Of a stretch of DNA of 11,169 bases, positions 7,540-11,169 are shown in pieces (the stretch's first letter is position 1; every line of letters starts with the position of its first letter). Location of the stretch: positions 71,501 to 82,669 of the forward strand of contig JAHBMJ010003913.1 in assembly GCA_018398765.1 (NCBI GenBank), read 5' to 3'. The stretch comes from Chromera velia (taxonomy: Eukaryota > Sar > Chromeraceae). A program made the translations under genes and the position numbers. The notes under the pieces were generated by a model. It did no database searches. It was not told where the DNA came from and saw only the letters and a program-made list of their open reading frames with translations.

Positions 7540-7609
7540 CGACGGTGCAAGTCGAGGCCCGGCAGTGGACCGCGGGGCAACCCGGAACATAAATCCTATC
7601 CTATCCTAG
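7540..7609 (+). repeat. Dispersed repeat, copy 2 (uninterrupted)
   Basis: The core 7540-7593 matches 529-583 at about 80% identity, including CGGTGCAAG, CAGTGGACC and CCCGGAACATAAA. It continues directly into a (TATCC)n tail at 7594-7609, exactly the segment displaced by the MITE in copy 1. Both copies point the same way. It is either a short non-autonomous retroelement or the 3' end of a longer one. Confidence 0.7.
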
Positions 7610-9249
7610 TAAAATATGTATAGTGATAGTGATGCGACCTAAAGTGCGACCGTATGATTCTTAGTCTCAGTAGTCTGATTCCCACCGTTTAGTAAGATAT
7701 AACCTAAATCACACTAGAACCAGCACTGGAAATCACACTAAATCACACTTCAATGTATAAGTAAGAAAATTTAATTTAGGATTCAATTGCATGTTTAGCC
7801 CTTTAGCTACTACTGATAGCAAGGCCTGCAGAGTTTGCATGTCCTCCTTCCACTCGGCCTTCTATAGGCTTGCATGGTTGCAGCAGACAACAGCTTTCAC
7901 CGCAGTAGCATGATGCACTGGCATCTACATCAAAAGGCAAGCATATCCCCCCTCCAAAACCCACCCACCCTTTTGCTTCTTAATTACAAGGACCCCACTA
8001 CGCACCCTTTCGCTTCATCGTTACGTGCACAGATTCTGCAGACCCTGTGTGGAGGAATGGTGGAAGAAACGGGTGAGAGAGACTGAGAGCTAGGGTATCA
8101 GGGCTTCAATTCTTAGCCTGCCTGTATGAGTTCGAATCCGAGGGCCAAGGCAGACGGACCTCATGCACGAGGGAAGGCTGGCTGGTCGATTTAGAGTGGA
8201 CGATCGATTGAAGGAAGGAATTAACTAGCGGTCTGACAGACGGACGGACTGGGACGCGAGGTCAAAACATCAAAAGAGACTGCATGACTGCATGTCACAC
8301 TGCATGCCCACTCCACCACAGACAGTACAGTCACATGAGAGAGAGACAGCAAGTTAGACAGACAGGCGGAAACAAAAGCCGGTGAAAAGATAAGGTCAGG
8401 TGGCTCTATCTGTCTGTGCTGCACTCTCTCCCCACCTCTCCAGCTCTTCCTCCATCTTCCAGAGCTTTCAGCCAGTTGTAAAGAATCAAAAGATCAGACA
8501 GGCAAGCAGGCAGGCAGGGAAGGAAGGGCCAGAGAGAGGCAGTTGGGGACTCCCCCGTCCCTCCCTCCCTCCCCTCCTATCGCCCACTTTATCGACATTC
8601 TCTCTCCCTTTCCAATCTCTTCATACGAAAGAAAAAAACAGGGGGAAGAGGTGCAGAGACAAATGAATGATCACCCATGACTCTCAAGCGAAAGGGTCCA
8701 GCTCAGCAATGCCTTCCTCTCTTTCTCTCTTCACCCTGCAAGCACGTAGATAGAAGAGAGGGGAAACAATGAAAGACCCGCAATTCCCTTTTCTTGCTCT
8801 CTGTGCCTCTTCTCATGGTGACGGGGAGGAACTGAGGGGATTGCCAAAGAGAGGAGAGTGAGGGAAGGATGCGCAAACAGCCAAGAAGAAACAAGGGTCT
8901 CCATCTGTGAGGAGGCGATTTGGGGGAGACATTTTCTTCATTCATGCCTCGAATGACCAATCTGACTGACACCCTTCACCCAGATTTTCTCTCTCTTCCT
9001 TTTTTCTGCCCCAAATCGGGAAGAGAAACCTCCGGCCAGGGAAGCCACTGGTGCGGTCAAATCGACAGAGACACACACAGACAAAAGAGGACTTTCAGTC
9101 AGTCTGATACATACTCAAACCGCGGCAGGACCAGAAGGACAATTCAGTGTAGCCGACATGGGCAGGGAGCCCGACAGAGGAAATGTAAAAAAACCTGTTG
9201 ACGCAAACCCATCAAAAAAACACATGGATCGACTTGCCGGCTGCCTGCT
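7610..9249. other. Intergenic DNA between repeat copy 2 and guanylate kinase
   Basis: Three copies of AAATCACAC[A/T] occur at 7706, 7730 and 7740. Three TGCATG motifs lie at 8281-8306. From about 8400 onward, purine-rich and pyrimidine-rich patches alternate. The right end should include the guanylate kinase 3' untranslated region. A frame at 7874-8086 begins with ATG but is only 70 codons, without domain or splice support. Nothing here qualifies as a gene. Confidence 0.45.
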
Positions 9250-10308
9250 TCAGTTCCCCCCGTTGCTGCCCATTGTGCCCATAGTGGTCGCAACCGATGG
9301 GTCCGACCGGATCATTTTGCCTGCCATGCCTCCTCCTGCCGTCTCCACATCCGCTCCCGCCTGTGTCTCCCCGTTCGGCGCTGCGGGAGCGCCACAGGAG
9401 CTCTCTTCCAAAAACTTTCCGGGGTACCATTCCCGCAGTTTTGCCAGCAACTTCGCAAACGCCTCTGCCAACAGACAGGCATTTGGAGGAGAGATGAAGA
9501 TGAGAGAAATAAAACAGATAAAAGAGACACACGCATGAGGTGGGTGAGGAGGAGAATGGCGGGAGATACGAACAGAGCATGCTTCAAAAGGAAAAGACAG
9601 GACGGTCCCTGACGGGGCAGCAAGAAGGCAAAGGTGGACAGAAGAAGGAGAAGGAGAGAGAGGGGGGGAAATGAGAGGAAAGGAGAGGAGCTGGAAGGAG
9701 CGGAGAGAAAGCAGGAGTAGAGGAGAAGGGAGCGGAATAAAGTGGGCCGACAGACTCAAATGAAAAAACTGAGAGGGGTTCGTGGGGCTCGCTTTCTCGC
9801 TTCTTAGAACGTGCACAAGAGACAAGGAAGATAGAAACGAAGATGGAGGAACGAAGAAATGGAAGGTAAATGAAGGGGTGGCAATGAACAGAAGACAAGA
9901 AATGAGAAAGATGACAGACAAACCGACATCCAAAAGCACCAAAAACGTGATTTCCTTCCCTCCACCCACCGTCAAGGTTGTCGTTGACAAGAAAAAAGTC
10001 GAAACAACCGGACTCGTGAGCCGCCTCGATCTCTTTTTTTGCGTTGGCAAGGCGCGTCTGCACTTTCTCTTCCGCTTCCGTTCCTCTGAAAACACGCAGA
10101 AAGAAACAGACAGAGGGAGAGATAGATAGACAGACACAATCAGACAAGCTGATGCAAAGACAGACAACAAAAATCATCGTGTCCGGCTGTCAAAAAGACT
10201 GTAAGCCGTGAAGGCCTGTCTAAGCCCAAACTTCTCTACAATGAAGCACAAAACATTTTCTACGTAGCGGCAGAGAAAGATATGCCAAAGCGAGCAAAGT
10301 GATCAAAG

Positions 10309-10347
<39 letters not shown>

Positions 10348-10673
10348 GACAGACAGAGAGAGAGAGAGAGGGGGGGGNGGGGGGGGAGAGGGGGAGAGAG
10401 AGAAAGACCAACGGACCTTCCTCTGAGCCTCTTTTCGAGTTCCTCCAAATTGGGTGCCTTGATGAAGATGCACCTCGTCGGCCTCATTTGCGCCTCTCCT
10501 AATTTGATCAGTCCTTTTCTTTCCCGTTCTTTGATCTGGCTCACTCCCTGCACGTCTATTTCGAGTAAGCATATGCACCCGCTCTTGAGCACCGTCTTCA
10601 CACTCTCCAGCGACGTGCCGTACAGGTTGCCGTGGACTTCCGCGCTCTCCAGAAACTTCCCTGACTCCACTTC

Positions 10674-10711
<38 letters not shown>

Positions 10712-11162
10712 GCAGGTAATTGAAAAAGCGGGAGAGGGGGTGGGCTGGGCATGTGGGTCCGTGGTGCAGTTCACGAAGGATCGGCGGGTGCTTTGGCTTC
10801 GCGAGAGGTACGTCAACCGTCCTTGAGTGTACACACTCGTATAGCATAGATACGTATCATGAAAAAAGAAGCTGAGCCATGCGTCTCTTTTGCTTTTTGA
10901 GACCCTCAGAAAGAAAGGGAAGCACGATGCAAGTCGGTTCCGGCGAGCTGGTGTAATGTACTGTGTGTACTTTTTCCTTTTTTTCTGAGTATTCACATAC
11001 ACTGAGGCCAAAAGACAAACAGACCTTAATCATTTCCTCCTTGTTAATGAACCAGTACTGTACACCATTCGTTTCTCCTGGCCTGGGTTGCCGCGTTGTG
11101 TGGGAGACACACATCGACAGGCAGCTGCCGTAATCTTTCATCAACTTTCCAATTAGGGTGCC
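9250..11162 (-). CDS. GUK1: Guanylate kinase, 5' part missing, last four exons
   Basis: Exons on the minus strand are 11162-11025, 10673-10417, 10085-9970 and 9464-9250, phases 0, 2 and 1 between them; together 241 residues. The protein converts GMP and ATP to GDP and ADP. Visible landmarks are GTLIGKL just after the P-loop Gly-Lys, VSHTTRQPRPGE and VQYWF (GMP binding), FLESAEVHGNLYGT, LLEIDVQG, the lid RLRGRGTEAEEKVQTRL and VNDNLDEAFAKL. All three internal junctions recreate conserved motifs (MIK|EVESG, GR|GTE, LD|EAF). The left exon edge at 11162 is inferred from GGTGCAG, because GK|GT must continue from an exon outside the window. About 10 residues more than usual lie between QGVSQIK and RCIFIKAP. 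A Gly/Met-rich tail of about 50 residues follows the domain. Confidence 0.94.
9465..9969 (-). other. Guanylate kinase intron 3
   Basis: This 505-bp intron in phase 1 has donor GTGGGT and acceptor TTGGCAG on the minus strand. Joining GACG to AGGCG restores Asp-Glu-Ala of the conserved NDNLDEAF motif. Its sense strand is strongly pyrimidine-rich (purine-rich on the plus strand, about 9480-9770). Confidence 0.88.
10086..10416 (-). other. Guanylate kinase intron 2 with composite microsatellite
   Basis: This 331-bp intron in phase 2 lies within the lid motif RLRGR|GTE, with donor GTCCGT and acceptor TTTTCAG. Just inside the donor, the sense strand runs through pyrimidine-rich sequence, a C-run with an ambiguous base, (TC)n, (TGTC)n and (TG)16. 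Confidence 0.9.
10311..10386 (+). repeat. Composite (AC)16-(GACA)n-(GA)n-G-run microsatellite
   Basis: The order on the plus strand is AC units at 10311-10342, GACA units to about 10355, GA units to 10370, and a G-run to 10386 containing one N at 10378. The homopurine half may adopt triplex DNA. The N marks a base the assembly could not resolve, so the run length is uncertain. Confidence 0.9.
10674..11024 (-). other. Guanylate kinase intron 1 of the visible part
   Basis: This 351-bp phase 0 intron lies between MIK and EVESG. The donor is GTCTGT, weaker than the others. The acceptor CAG directly follows an uninterrupted (TG)n tract, with no polypyrimidine run in between. Confidence 0.88.
10677..10708 (+). 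repeat. (CA)16 microsatellite abutting a 3' splice site
   Basis: Sixteen CA units on the plus strand read as (TG)16 in guanylate kinase pre-mRNA. They end directly in the acceptor CAG before exon codon GAA at 10673, taking the place normally held by the polypyrimidine tract. Confidence 0.95.
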
Positions 11163-11169
11163 CTGCACC

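Noticed and set aside
7874-8086. Plus-strand frame of 70 codons
   Set aside because: It has an ATG but no domain, promoter or splice support; its length is expected by chance.
8085-8150. tRNA gene
   Set aside because: The B-box-like sequence is good, but the T stem and acceptor stem do not pair.
9158-9538. Plus-strand frame of 126 codons opposite the last guanylate kinase exon
   Set aside because: It is the antisense shadow of a well-supported exon and has no recognisable domain.
10311-10708. CRISPR-like regularly spaced repeats
   Set aside because: These are dinucleotide microsatellites in introns, not unique spacers between palindromic repeats.

Overview
The window is nuclear DNA of a eukaryote. 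It holds three recognisable protein genes. Two are split by spliceosomal GT..AG introns whose reading frames join exactly across the junctions, and one is intronless. Gene-dense stretches of mixed base composition alternate with AT-rich intergenic blocks (about 1-1250, 6720-7110, 7600-7800) full of simple repeats. Intron structure, very repeat-rich introns and an excess of the octamer TGCATGCA (a sequence bound by some ApiAP2 proteins) suggest a unicellular alveolate, perhaps a chromerid alga such as Chromera or Vitrella. That assignment is inference; no ribosomal or organellar marker is present to prove it.

Layout, left to right. 1-1578: AT-rich intergenic DNA with a dispersed repeat split by a 196-bp hAT-like MITE that is flanked by an 8-bp duplication. 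1579-2628 (minus): an intronless SGNH/GDSL-like hydrolase whose usual catalytic Asp-x-x-His motif is absent. 2629-3312: the upstream region shared by this gene and the divergent protease gene, with three CATGAC motifs about one helical turn apart, a TATATAAG box and a cluster of TGCATGCA motifs. 3313-5486 (plus): a secreted trypsin-like serine protease in three exons, 353 residues, with intact triad and trypsin-type pocket. 5487-9249: 3.8 kb without a convincing gene, holding a second copy of the dispersed repeat, a G20 run, a strong hairpin followed by a T-run, and microsatellites. 9250-11162 (minus, cut by the window edge): guanylate kinase, last four exons, 241 residues seen; the first half of the P-loop lies beyond the right edge.

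The genes do not form a pathway: a nucleotide-metabolism housekeeping enzyme, a secreted protease and an SGNH-fold protein are simply neighbours. The most informative non-coding observation is the nested insertion at 576-787. The uninterrupted repeat copy at 7540-7609 shows what the site looked like before insertion and so supports the 8-bp target duplication. Several introns have (TG)n tracts or sense-strand pyrimidine runs close to their splice sites. No novel multi-gene system is visible.
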